DNA from: Vitis vinifera
Taxonomy: Eukaryota > Streptophyta > Magnoliopsida > Vitales > Vitaceae
Length of the DNA stretch: 64,000 nt
Assembly: GCF_030704535.1 (NCBI RefSeq)
Contig: NC_081817.1
Coordinates: 2,309,001-2,373,000, forward strand
Direction of reading: 5' to 3'
In this document: positions 23,759 through 36,289 of the stretch, piece by piece
Position numbering within the stretch: position 1 is the stretch's first letter
Layout: each line of letters begins with the position of its first letter
Translations under genes and position numbers: made by a program
Notes under the pieces: generated by a model
The model's database searches: none
What the model saw: the letters and a program-made list of their open reading frames with translations, nothing else
What the model was told of the DNA's origin: nothing

Positions 23759-25630
23759 ATTTTTATTTTTTTGGAAAATTATGTATTTTTTTTCCAAATT
23801 ACTAAATTATATTAAATTTTATTGAGATTTACAAAATTAATAAAATTTAAATTAATATTATCCTGTTTTGTTTTCTTTTTTTTCTAATCATTAAAAATTA
23901 TTTTTAAAAAAATAAAAAATTTAATTTTCACATTTTCTCAACTGTTGGAGTCTATTATGTAATTAATTATGCAGTGTTTCTCCTAATCGACGTTGCTTCG
24001 AAAAAGGTGAGGTTGACAGTACTCGGGAGCGGATCAGCTCGCAAGTCTTATCTCTACTTTTTCTTTTCGTAGAAAGCTTTCCTTTTGAAAAAGGTTGTAC
24101 CGCTGGGTGAATTAGGCAGCACCCAGAGTAGACTTTTTCTTCCTTGGCAGGATTCCCTTTGAAAAAGGTGCTATTATTTGGTGAATTAGCAACCACCGTG
24201 TTAGAGATCCAACGTTGGCTCCCCGCGAGTTAATCGTATCATGTTTTTCCCTGTCGACAATTCTGGTGGGTTATTTTGATGAATCCATCTTCTTTTGTTA
24301 ATATTTAATTTCATTCTTTAAGTCATTTTGTTATTTCAGAAATTTTTTTATTAAGTGGAATTATTTTTTTAAATTAATTATTCTCTTTTTATTTTTATGA
24401 AGTTTGTAATTATAAAATTTATAAAATTTTTAATTTTTGTTTTTAAAATAGAAAAAAACATATTAGAATTTATTATTGATCATAGTAAATAAACTTCTAG
24501 GTTGAAATATAAAATAATATATATAATACTTTTATTGAATATTTCAATAAATTATATGAAAAAAAAAATGGTTAGCATTAGACATGAAACATAAAGATAT
24601 TAATTGATTTACTTATTTACTAATTAAAACTAATCATTATATAATTATTAAAAGGGAATTACACCAACAAAAAAAATCGTATTTGAACAAAATAAGTTGG
24701 CCAACATGATAGGCTGACACAATAGACTAATACGATGGATTACCAAAGAACCAGATAGGTAACTTGTGTTGGTGTCTCATTAAAAGTATGTTTCGCAAAG
24801 CGAGCCTAGACTCTTTAATATTTTAAAAAACATATATTTCAAAATATTAAAAAGATTAGAAAATATTTTTTAAAATTATTATCAAATACTCTAAAACTTG
24901 TATATGTATATTAATGTCTCGTGTTAAAACTCATATACATGTCATATTTTGGGGTTCGTGCGTCGCATTAAAACTCATATACATGTTCTTCGGGTAATTT
25001 GTGTTGATGTCTCATATTAAAACTCATATACGTGTTACTGAGTTAAAACTTAAAAGTCACAAAGATAATTAAAATAAGTCAACTCAGATATGACACGTGA
25101 CTACGTGAGCATGCTTTTGACCTAAGTCAAAAATAATTTAAAATTTTTAAAAATTCAAACTATGTTTTAGTGGTGCAAATAAGAATGACTATTTTCAGAA
25201 AAAATAAAACGCCCATGATCGCCCCAGTGGAAATTCCAAGACGCTCATGCTTATCACCAACTCCTCGTACCTACCCTGGCCACAACTACAAGACGCCTGC
25301 TTACCTACCCACCCACCCGGCACTAAGAGTCAGCCCATCTAAACTTCTCTAGCTCACAAAATGGCTGAACCCGACTGATTTCCCCCCTCCCCTTGTGTAA
25401 CCAATAAACGTTGTTTCACAAAGTAAAGCACACAACTCCATTAACGTACTAATCTGTTGGTCAGCACCAAGTGGAATGTATCTTCTGCATATATTCGATA
25501 CATACAGACGCATTCGCATATGACCCTTGCTAATCATATGTCCCCACGCCCATTAATTCTGCTGGCCGTTCAGAAGAATTTTAGGGTGGGAACGTGAGAA
25601 AAATGACAGGAATGAAACAGGGAGACTTCC
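23759..25630. other. intergenic region with an unexplained GC-richer patch
   Basis: Most of it is AT-rich and empty. At 23970-24240 there is a GC-richer patch with an internal imperfect repeat: CCTTTTGAAAAAGGTTGTAC then GGGTGAATTAGGCAGCACC at about 24078-24124, and CCCTTTGAAAAAGGTGCTA then TTGGTGAATTAGCAACCACC at about 24149-24197. It may be a retroelement scrap. At 24890-25050 the phrase TTAAAACTCATATAC is repeated three times. The part close to 25630 probably includes the MTP11 3' UTR. Confidence 0.5.
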
Positions 25631-25633
25631 CAG

Positions 25634-28600
25634 CTACGAGGATGTTTGTGCATGCTCGGGCTTGTGACTGTACTCATAATCAAGATGGACAAAGGCACGC
25701 TCGATCTCAGGTAGGAGCTCGAGCTTCACCTGCAAGGATTCCCCAATGTCATGAGCCTCTTGCAGTGGCATGTTTGCAGGCAGGACAATGTCAACCTCAA
25801 CGAAGTAGTGTGACCCAAACGTGTAGGCTCGGACTGTGTCAATGTGCCTTATGGCCTTGTGGTGGTTCCAGCAGAGGTATGTGAGTTTCTGCAGATATTC
25901 TGGTGCAGCTGTTCTTCCAACCAGGGAGTTTACATTTTCTAACACAGTTAATGTCCATGTGCGGATGGTGTACAAGGCCAGCTGCAGCAAGCAGAAGTTT
26001 ACATCAGTAAGTGTACAGTTTAAAGGCAGAGTTGAAGGAAGAAGTAGACCATTCATGTATTTTTCAAATACTTGCAGTCAGTCTAATGGCAGAGTTTAAA
26101 AGAACAAGGTCAGTAGGTTTAGAAAAACAGAAAAATGAGTTAAACGATCATCTAATAATGCCAGTTTATTGCACCAGGGATTCCCACAGAACGGAGAAAA
26201 ACCTTCACCAGAATCCCATCATACACAGATGGCAACCTTTGATAAAAGCCTAATTTGTATGTGTTCAATGCCTTTTGATCTGAACTCTTCAAATTCTGAG
26301 TTAAGATATATAAGAATTTTTTATCTTTAGAAATCCCATTAGTTGAACCATACAAGAGGTTGGAACTGATTCTGATCAGTTACAACCATCTGCAAGTAAC
26401 ATTCAACTCCCAGGGGAAAATTGGGAATTTGGGGAAAGCAGGAAAGAATTTCCACTTACAATGATAGCTCCAACTGGGTCCATCCAATCGCTGATATAAT
26501 TGGCAAGGAGTACAGCAATGAGGCCAATAATGTTGGTTATAACATCAAAAAAGTGATCCTGGGCGTATGCTTTGACAATCTCGTTAGTGAAAGCGCGGCA
26601 ATAGACAGCAAGAATGAGTTTTGTCAATGTCACTGAGAGCATAATGCCAATTACCCATTGCTCTTGCTCTCTGGTCAAATCAAATTCAGCTTCCTGGGAA
26701 AGGACACATTATTTATATGACAGATTGATAACCATTAGTTCATTGTTCACAAATGAATTAAAGTAAAATTCATCTATGAAAAAGGTTCCTTCTTACACTA
26801 ATAATTGAATTAGATCAGCCACTTACGTCAGATGATAGTGTGCGTACTGACTCCAAGATTATCTGCAGTCCCAGAGTTGCCATAACAGAAGCAAAAACAA
26901 GGATTCCCTGCACATCAATGGTGATTCAAGGCTTCAGTAACAATATCACAACCCAGAAAAAGACACTTTCCAGGATTCTAGAAACCAAATGCTCTATTTT
27001 TGCAGCACAAATATGTGTCTGACAAGCAACCAGATTCAGATCGCTAGATTCCCATCTGGTTAGAACTTGTGAACATGGTATACATAATCCAGAGTAACAA
27101 CAGAGTCAACAAGTATCCACTGAATTAAGTATACACTGTTCAAGTTCCAACCAACAAGTATCCTGCACTTGAGGCCTGGCTCAAGTGGTAAATGGTTGGA
27201 AAGGGTTTGAGGTTCTAGGTTAGTCTAGGACAAAAATTTACCTATCAAAAAGAAAAATCAAAAACAATAGAGCTGACAAGGATCCTACAGGAAATTTGGA
27301 ATGAATGCTAAAAACAATCAAAGATGAACAGTCATAAAGACCTGGCTAACGAATAAGCAAAGGATGGGGACGGGAAAAATCAGTGTCCATACTCATCTAA
27401 TTTCCAATGTCTTTAAAATGCCGTAGATTCAAAAACCTAAGAGGAATATGCAATGCCAGGAAGGTAATATGATCGAAACATGTGCAAATAAGTAAACATT
27501 CAATTAAGTGAACTTGTCAAGTTGCATGTAGAACTACATAGGTTTATATGAATTTAGATATATGCATCTGATCACTATAATGAATAATTGCAGAATTACT
27601 GACCAATGGCTGCATACGTTTCTTTCCAATGGGGTACTGATATGGGTTCGGTGTTTGCATGGAAAATGCAGTAAACCACAGAATGAAGCCAGAAAGAAGA
27701 TCAAGAAGTGAGTCCAGTGTAGAGGCAATGATGGCCAACGAACCACTCATGACGGATGCATAAACCTTAGCAGCAAAAAGAATCATGTTTGCAATATTTG
27801 ATATTCTAATGGCAGTTGTCTCACTTCGAGCCAACTTTTCCCTTTCCTCCTGCAAACCCAAACAATTACCATTTAGTCTGAGGCATTTAGAGTTTAACAA
27901 GATCAAGAACACACTACTTTTAAAGAATAGGGTGATGGCCGATGGAAAGTATGAACCTCTGTCATTCGAGGAATATATCCATGCTCTGCCAAGGCATCCA
28001 TTTCATTAAAGCCCTCCAGCATTTCTACCTGCTGCTGATAATACTCAGCCACATCATCTTCTGGACCAGGAGCTGTCAAACAAAACAATTGATATGAACA
28101 TTGTTTAGTCTCTTGGCACACTAGTTTTAAATATCCCATTCATCAACATGTGTCTATAGATTCATTTTCTCTGTGGATAAGCATATTCACTAAAACATGT
28201 CAAATTCCTTCCTCTTGTGTTTACATAGATATAGAAACCATGAACTAGATTGTCACTTTGGTCACATGAAATCCCGCAACAAAAAAAATGTAGCCAGGTT
28301 TTACAATGGTAGTGTTTCCCTTCAAATATTTGACATAACTATAACAGCATAAGTTATATTGAGGCTACCTGAAGAGTGGGATGGTCCTGCTGTTCTCATC
28401 AGTGTAAGAAATCGATACAATTACACTTCCTGGAAGGGTTTTCAATCCTTGGGCCATAGCTGTTTAAATTTTTCCACACTAGCATCTGTTGTTTTAGTTC
28501 AAACATACATGTTCACAAAAACAACTCCCCTTCTTGGATGATATAAGTTGATACCAAATTTCATTAAATCCGAGAAAACAAAAATCTTTACTCATTGAGC

Positions 28601-29521
28601 ATACCACAACTAGTAGGCTTATTAAATTCTGCTTCTTCAATTTTTCCTTTCTTTTCTTCAAATCTTTAAGAACCTAGTAAAAGTTTTTTCTTTCTTTCAT
28701 TCCTCTGATTTTTCTCAACACATATTGGTGGCAAAGTGATATGTAAAAGAAAAGTTAGCCAAACCGATGCTCAAAGCATGAATTTCTCTAGACAAAAGAG
28801 AACTTACAAATCTCAATCTTCAAGCAAGACCATATACTTATACAGCAATTTGATTGCAGATTCCAAAAAAGCTTCCAATCTTGAAGCTACTCAGACTCCA
28901 ATAATCAAATACCCACCTTCTTCCACAAAGTATTCCTCTCATACCCACTCTGAACCTTCGCTTTACCTGCTTTTCAGGTATTTCTAGAAAGCTCACTAAT
29001 TTTTCACTTCTAGGATACTCCGATATTAACCATATTTCTTCCAAACAATCAAAAAGACATTAAAATAGGCTAAACCCATTAACCCTTTCTTCCCCAATCA
29101 AGAAGAACTACAATAAAAGCATATCCTATACATGTTCGTACAGATTTGATTCACACAAATGCAAGGCCGCAAAAAAAAAAACCCCTATCGTGGAAAGATG
29201 ATCCAATATAACCACAACAGGAAAGAACCAAACAACAGCGAGGACAGAATATTTCCATTTGAGATTGACACCAAAGAAAAAACGTCAAAAAAATAAACAA
29301 ACAGAAACAGAATATAATGGGAAAGCAACAGGCGCAGTCAAATTACCCAAAACTCCAAGACAGTCATGGAGGCTACGAGGCGGCTTTTTCTCCTTGTGCT
29401 CCGACAACTGAAAACCGTCGAAGTTCAGCCGCCACGAGCGGTCGCCATTTTTGGGCGTTGGCCGGAGGAGGAGTTCCTCGGACCCGTCGAGATCGCCGTC
29501 GAGTATCACTGGTTCCACCAT
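25634..29521 (-). CDS. MTP11: metal tolerance protein 11-like Mn2+ CDF transporter, 6 exons, 399 aa
   Basis: Cation diffusion facilitator family, Mn subgroup. MTP11 in Arabidopsis acts in Golgi/pre-vacuolar compartments and confers Mn tolerance by secretory sequestration. Exons, 5' to 3': 29521-29347, 28072-27957, 27849-27604, 26907-26827, 26693-26460, 25981-25634. All are GT-AG and total 1200 nt with stop. The N-terminus reads [16 protein letters not shown], then [20 protein letters not shown]. The two Mn-CDF metal-binding signatures are present: DSLLD (residues 143-147) in the second predicted membrane helix and DHFFD (252-256) in the fifth. The soluble C-terminal domain contains [20 protein letters not shown] and [15 protein letters not shown]. 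The start is the ATG at 29521, matching the family N-terminus; an open frame upstream is only leader. Length and exon structure look intact. Confidence 0.95.
27170..27268 (+). mobile_element. candidate tRNA-derived SINE in MTP11 intron 3
   Basis: The segment starts GGCCTGGCTCAAGTGGTAAA (A-box-like TGGCTCAAGTGG), continues to GAGGTTCTAGGTT (B-box-like) and ends TTTACCTATCAAAAAGAAA (A-rich tail). Two split pol III boxes, a length of about 100 bp and an A-rich end fit a short plant SINE. No target-site duplication was found. Confidence 0.5.
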
Positions 29522-29649
29522 TTTGCGGCGACTAGGGGCGTATGGTATAGCTTGAAAATTTAATGGAAGCAAAGGGGCATTCTGGGGATATGTTCACGTT
29601 GTTGTGGACGAAGTAGGCTCAACCTCTCGAACCAGAAGAAGAGGAAGGG

Positions 29650-32600
29650 GTAGTGAGAAACACGAAAAAGGAAACGGCAAAAAATGAAATTGTAACTTGG
29701 CCCCGAAAATTTCATACTATCTGCAAAATATACTAACAATGTTCTTATAATTACAAATCAAGCATGTTAAAATATTAATTCTATACCTTTATTTCCATTT
29801 TTAATCTATAAAATAAAAAATAACAGTAACAATATAGAGAATTCTTAAAGATTCATATTTAAAAAATAATTAGTTTAAAATTTATAGTGAAAATTAAAAT
29901 ATAAAAAAATAATTATTTTAAAATATAAAATAAAATAATTATTTTGAACGAATCAATATCAAAAGGAATTTGCATGACTTTTGTGTCATTTTTTTAAAAT
30001 AGACATGTAAGAGTTGTTAGTTTATTATTTTGTTTTATTACCTTAAATGTTAAAAAAATTTAAAATAATTTTTAAATGTATAAAATAAATTTATATTTTG
30101 TATAAAATATTATATTCTTATACATTTTTTTTAAATGTAGGAGTATATTCAAATTATTTTAATTATATATATATAAGTTCTAATTAATTTTAATTATACT
30201 CCATTTTATATTATGTTTTTGTGGTAAAATAAACATAAAAAATATTTTTTTTAAATTTTAAATTTATTTAATACTTTACTGGTTAATTTGGAATAGCATG
30301 AGTGATTTTCTTTAATAGAGTTTTTAATAAAAATAAAATTAACATAATCACTTATCACTATTAAGACTAAAGATGCTTTTTCTAAAAATATTACAAAAAA
30401 AGCTCCATACTTTTAAAAGATAATATAAATTATCAAAAGGAGATTCCATAGTTGATAGCATAATTGCAATTAGCTTATGTAATAAGTTTAATAATATCAA
30501 GATTAAAAAGAAAACAAGAAAAGTTTAAGATTAATTTGTATACCTGTGTAAACATAAAAAATTTTAGTGCATTAAATTATCATAAGATTGGTTTTTAAAA
30601 TTGTGTCTTCCTAATTCAATAAAGTTTGGACTCTACAAATGATGGGTCACACATATATTTTGACATGTGACATGTGACAAATTTTGGAAGGTTACAAAAT
30701 TATTAAAATCAATTAACCAAATTCTTTAAATTAAGCAACTAAAGCTTAAGAGATTCCAAATTTAATTCCCTTTTTCCATTTTATGGGGTGATTTTCTTTC
30801 CATTAAGGACACTTTAGATCGGTAAAATAACTCTACATGAGAAAAAATGTCTCATAAAGAAAAAAAAAAAAAAAGGTTTCACAAAATCCCCTTATAAGTC
30901 CAAAAAATCGCAAAAAAAATAAAATACATACTTGTTTATCTTTCAACAAAGTCATTTAGAATTAAGTTACTCTATGTCCTTAATTGACTTTCAAAATAAA
31001 GAAAACATTTCCATAATTTATTTTTAGATTGCGATCAAATTCATTCGAGAATAAGTCACTACAAACTCTTGATTGACTCGAAGTTGCACACAATACCCCT
31101 ATCAAGAAATCACAAAAGAATAATACATATATTTTTATTCAATTGACAAGGTTATTCGAGGATATAAGTCACTTTAAGTATTCGATTAACTTTCAAAATT
31201 AAGGGAACACTTTCATCATCCACTTTTGGATCGTGATAAAAGTGAAAGAATCATAGGGAAAAATATTTTTTTGTAAAAAATATTAACCCTGAGATTATAT
31301 CCCACAGTTATTAATTTTAATAAATTTTTGTTCACATTATTTTTCATATAATTTTGTTATTTTTATAGGATTTCACTATAATTGTGTGTACGACATGTTC
31401 TATTTTTTGTTTTATAAGGAGAAAATAGTCACTTTTATTAGTGTATTTTATCTAGTTGACAATTTTGCTATTTTCTTATATAAATTGGTTTGTACTATGT
31501 TTGTAATTTCAAAAACCATTTTTGATAAAATTTAAAATTATGTTTATTTCTAAATTTGTGTTTGATTCTAAAAATAATTTTTGAAATATTCTTTTGGTAA
31601 ATTTTAAAATGTTGTTTATTTGATTCTAAAAAGAAAATTTAGAATTTGGAAACTACTTTTACAACAAAAAAAATGTGTAGAATTTCATGAACCTTAAGGT
31701 TATGTTCTTGGAAAGTACAAGGAAATAAAAAAATATAAAAGAAAATGGTTTTCTTATATTTGGTTTCGTTATGATTTTTTTTAAATAAATATATTTAAAA
31801 TTAGTTAAAAATCTATACATTTTAAAATTACTTAATCTTTATATAATGGAAAAACTTAAGTTAAATGAGTTTGAAGAAGCATATAAAATAATTTATTAAT
31901 TTTAAATTTTTTTTTATTTTCCTTTTTTTTTTACTTCCTTATACTTTTCATCTTTATTTTATTTCTCTCACATTTTTTCTTAAATTTTGTGGGAACCAAA
32001 CATAGTGTAATAGAATGTTCTTAAAAGTTTGATCCTCAAACTCTCAAAATATCGTGTAATTGATCTTATTTATATTTGTACGAGATTAATTATTCTCGAT
32101 ACATAAATAATCTGAAGGAGTAAATTAAAATAATTTGAAGATTAATTCAAATATTATCTATTCATGTAACTTCTATATGTACAAGAATTATTTAAAAAAA
32201 ATTATATTAAAAATATAACAATTTGTAAAAATTGATTCATCAAAGTCTATTTTTTAAAATAATAATAATAATAATTATAACTTTAGATTAATAAATATTA
32301 TAAAAAAATTATTATTTTATTCAAACAAGTAGAAATAAAAATCTATGCAAAAAACTTTATTTATTTACATTATTTTATTTCTTCATGATATACCTATAAT
32401 GGAAAGTGGAGCCTTATGCAATTATGGAAAAGCTTAGGGGATGCAAGTGTTATTACAGTGAAAATATCCTAGTGGGTGCGCTTGCTCTAAGGGTCAATTA
32501 TAAGAGGCGGGGGTGAGCACAGGGTAAAGTGATCCCTTCGTTTGAATGACGTGTACGGCGATCGTGGCATTTCACTTTTCCTAAAAAAAATTTCATGATG

Positions 32601-34240
32601 TGACAAAAGAAACATTCGTCGTATTTCTCTATACTTTTAGTTAATTAAATTATTCTCAAAATTTTGAAAACCCCTAAAAAAAAAAAACAAGAAGCTAAAT
32701 TCATGGTACGTTTTAAATTAAGAATAAAATTTAAACTATGACAAAAGAAAAAAATAATAATAAAATAAAAAAATAGTTCAAAATGATACATAATTGATTT
32801 TGATGTTTCTTTTACCTTTACTATCTAGCAAGAAGAAATGACATTTAATTTTTCCTAAAAAAAATTCATAATATTACAAGAAAAAAAAGGATATTCATTG
32901 GATTTTTTTAGGACTTTTATCTAATTAAGTTATTCTTAAAATTTTAAAAACCGATAAAAACAAAAAGTTAAATTCATGTTATATTTTTTATAAATAAAAA
33001 GTGCATATATTTAAATTTTATTTTTATATTTAAAATATATTCATAACTTTTTATATTTGTCGATCAATATCAACTTGAAATCATTTTTTAATTGAGAGAT
33101 TTAAATTGATTTTTAAATTATATTTATATTAATCGATCATTTTTGAATAAGTTAAGTTTGGGACGACACCTTAATCCGTCATTTAAGTCCTATGATCCCA
33201 CCTATATCATTTTTCAGATTTTTTTAAGTGATTTTTTTTAGTTTATTCCCACGTTTTACCTGACCTTAAGGATAATGAAGATTCTGTTTTTTATAAGGAA
33301 AAATCTGAGGAATCAGTGGATAAGTGATGAGGTGTACCGAGTCAAATCGGAAACAGAATGATTTGGGCAACATGATTCCCCTTGTTGATGGGACCCACTC
33401 GATTTGGAAACCTTTTCGATATAGGATTCCATCCATTCAACTGTTGCCATCCTCGTCCGGAGTAGGAGTTCCTCAGCGAGATTGATACGTGTCAGAAGTC
33501 AGGAAGCTCCTGAAAGAAGGGTCGGTAAATGTCGGACTAATCCGCTGATTCGTTTTCAAGCCACGCAATCATATTCATACTGCTGCGTGCTTCTGTGAGC
33601 TTGCGTGCAGGCAATGCGGGGCGTCAAAGAGATTGACACAGCGCCGTTTGGATGACATCACGATCTCATGATCACTCTTCATCAGTGGGATTTTTTGAGG
33701 GCCCACCCGCACTTTTCGCTACTTGCATACTTCTCTACGGAAACCATGTTTATTACCTATTTTACCAAAAATATAAGGACATTTTTATCAAAATATGGTA
33801 AAAAAAATAAAAAAATGATGGAGGGTTGAATTTTTAAAATGGGGTTTGCCTTGAACTTTACCTTTTGACCATAGTTTCAATATTTATGAGAAAATTAAGA
33901 GAAGTTTCAATAGGATTTTCAAAAGGTTTTTTTTTAGGGAAACATGGTCAAGAAAGATTACTAGGGTTGGGTCAATAATCATTCTAACATTATCATTTTT
34001 ATTTATTTTTCAATTTCAAAGCCAATGATTCATTGTTTTGACTCTTCTTCCGTATCCCGATCTCTCCTATCTTCCAATGTTGAGATATTCCACCCATGAA
34101 GATAGGTGGTATCAAAGGCTAACTAATTCTCCACAAAAGTCACATACATAGTGACATAAGCTTTTTTGTAAAAAGGTGATACCACCTATAACCATTATTT
34201 GTAGGGAAGTACCTTAACAACATATCCTTCATAGTTCTAG
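29650..34240. other. AT-rich gene-free region with local duplications
   Basis: No coding sequence is supportable. Duplicated blocks are visible: 30907-31037 with 31108-31240 (shared CAAAATT/CAAAATAA and GATCGTGAT-type phrases ending near TTTGGATCGTGATAAAA), and 32568-32707 with 32840-32979 (shared TTTTTCCTAAAAAAAATT and AAATTCATG). A GC-richer stretch at about 33280-33740 stands out from the surroundings but shows no gene. Confidence 0.55.
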
Positions 34241-34249
34241 AATTCAATT

Positions 34250-36280
34250 TTCCACATAAATATTGATGGTATAAAGATAGGGTAAACACTCAAAAATCTT
34301 TGTCGGTAAGTTGCCTACTCCTTGAAAGTTTGGAAAAAGTGTCATGAGTTCTATCATTGGTGCTTGCTTTTCCAAAATTTTAGTTGGCATTCTATTGATA
34401 AAGTATGGACCTATTAGTATATCATCATCCTAATCGTGTTTTGGAACCTTTATTTGAAACAAGAGAGCGTGAAATACATTTAGAAGATGTTTATTTTCTC
34501 TTTCAACCACCCATTTTATTGTGAGGTACCAACACATGTTATTAATGTAGAATTCCTTTATTATTCAAGTAATTAATTGATTCTTGATTAAAATATTTCT
34601 TATTGTTATCAGATCTCAAGGTTTGAATTTTGATTTCAAACTGAGCGGTAACAAATTTGTGAGACGTGAAAAAAATTGAAGACACTTTAGTCTTGAACTT
34701 CATGAGATAAAGCCAAATGGTCTTGGAATAGTCTTTTACCAAAGTAACAAACCAATAAGTGCCTAAAATATTGGAAACACAAGACAAGCCTTAAAACTTT
34801 TGAATGAATTAAACTAAATGGAGCAGCAAAATGAATTTCTTTTATTAGAAAGGTCACACAATAATGTTTAGTAAGAGTATATGACTCACAATGGAAATTG
34901 CTAACATCTACATTCGCAAATCAAGTAAGAAAACAACATTTTTAAGAAATGAAAGATAGACAAGGTGTCCTAAATTATTATGATAAGGTCTAAATCAGTT
35001 TTGTGGGCTAAAACCAAGCATTGAGACTCTTTTCCTCCACCTCTTCAACCAATTTCAAGGTAGTAAAGTCTATCCTACAACTTAGCATACTCAATCATCT
35101 TCCCTAAAGAATTTTGAAAATAATAACTAACAAGAGTGAACTTCACAAAATAATTCAAATCTTTTGTGTTTTTTTCAATAAATAATGTATTATAATTTAA
35201 ATTTGGGACATGAAAGACGAAGTGTAAGGTTAAGGTAGGTGGGATGTGTATGGATCCTTAGCTGACAATCAAGAAGGATGACCATTTGGCTACCTTGATT
35301 TTTTTTTTTTTGTTTTCTTGAACATGGTTAAGAACTAGAAAATAAAAATAAAAATAAAAATAAAATTAAACATACCAAGCATATAGTCTAAAACACTTAA
35401 ATCAACAATCTAGGTGTTCAAGTTATTTTGGAAGGAAATTGAAGCATTTATACTTGATTGAGCCATAAAATAAGAACCTAAATTCAAAGATGAGTTTGCA
35501 TTGGAATTCTCCATCTAGTTTAACAACTGCTTTAAGCTCCCAATATTAGATTTGTTGTTTCTTTAACAATGACTTTGTGATTGGCTTATCTTAATATGGT
35601 AGACTGATTTTCTCTTTTTTTAACTTAGATCTATTTTGACTTTTAAGGCAAAGCCATGTAGCTTCCAACACATGGCTCTTATGTGTTTTGGTTTGTTACA
35701 ATGGTTACGCCATATTTTGTCTTTATCTACTAGTTTGTTACTATCTCTTGCATATTTTTATTCAATTTGGATGTTTCTAGAGCTAATTTAAATTTTTTTT
35801 TTTTTTAAAAAAACTCCACTATCTTTAGTTCTATTTCCCATCAATTCTTTGTAACTTTTCTAACTGCAAATGTGTGAAAAAACTTCATAAAGACAAGGAA
35901 AAATGTATTTTCCTAACACTCATATCAAATTTAGGATTAAGCCCCACTAAAAAATTGAAAATTTTATTCCATTTCTAGCATGTTCCTCATCTTCTCTATA
36001 TCAATAGTAGATCATATCTTCACATTTTCGTAGATATATAACTTTGTTAGTAACCCTTGAGAGAGTTATAGTAATTTAGAACACTTGAAGACCCTGCTTG
36101 GTATTAATAATTTGCCACTTGATTTGAAAAACTTGGGAAGCAAAACTAATCTTGGAGTATGTCTTATTTTATAGCCTTCTTAATGTCTTTAGCCATGAGA
36201 AGAACTAGATATGCCTTGTTGATCTCCGATTGCTTGGAGTGTAGTAGCCAAGATTACATTACTATGAAGTTTTCTGCCTT
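34250..36280 (-). mobile_element. decayed Ty1/copia element (gag to integrase)
   Basis: Minus-strand fragments follow copia order. About 35940-36270 carries gag-like text (FASQVFQIKWQIINTKQG, VGLNPKFD-like). About 35370-35440 has VDLSVLDYMLG, a degraded version of the protease-region motif xxDSGAxxHM. About 34790-34890 has HCESYTLTKHYCVTF, the pre-integrase zinc region. At 34542-34787 an 81-residue open piece matches the integrase core (WFVTLVKDYSKTIWLYLM, IQTLRSDNNKKYF). About 34260-34530 gives the integrase C-terminal side (INRMPTKILEK, LPTKIFECLPYLY). Frames are broken throughout. Reverse transcriptase and RNase H were not found, so the element is probably truncated on its 3' side. Confidence 0.8.
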
Positions 36281-36289
36281 CTAATTCTC

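Noticed and set aside
25594..26253. Open frames on the plus strand over the MTP11 3' end
   Set aside because: They are antisense to well-supported MTP11 exons 5-6 and have no homology.
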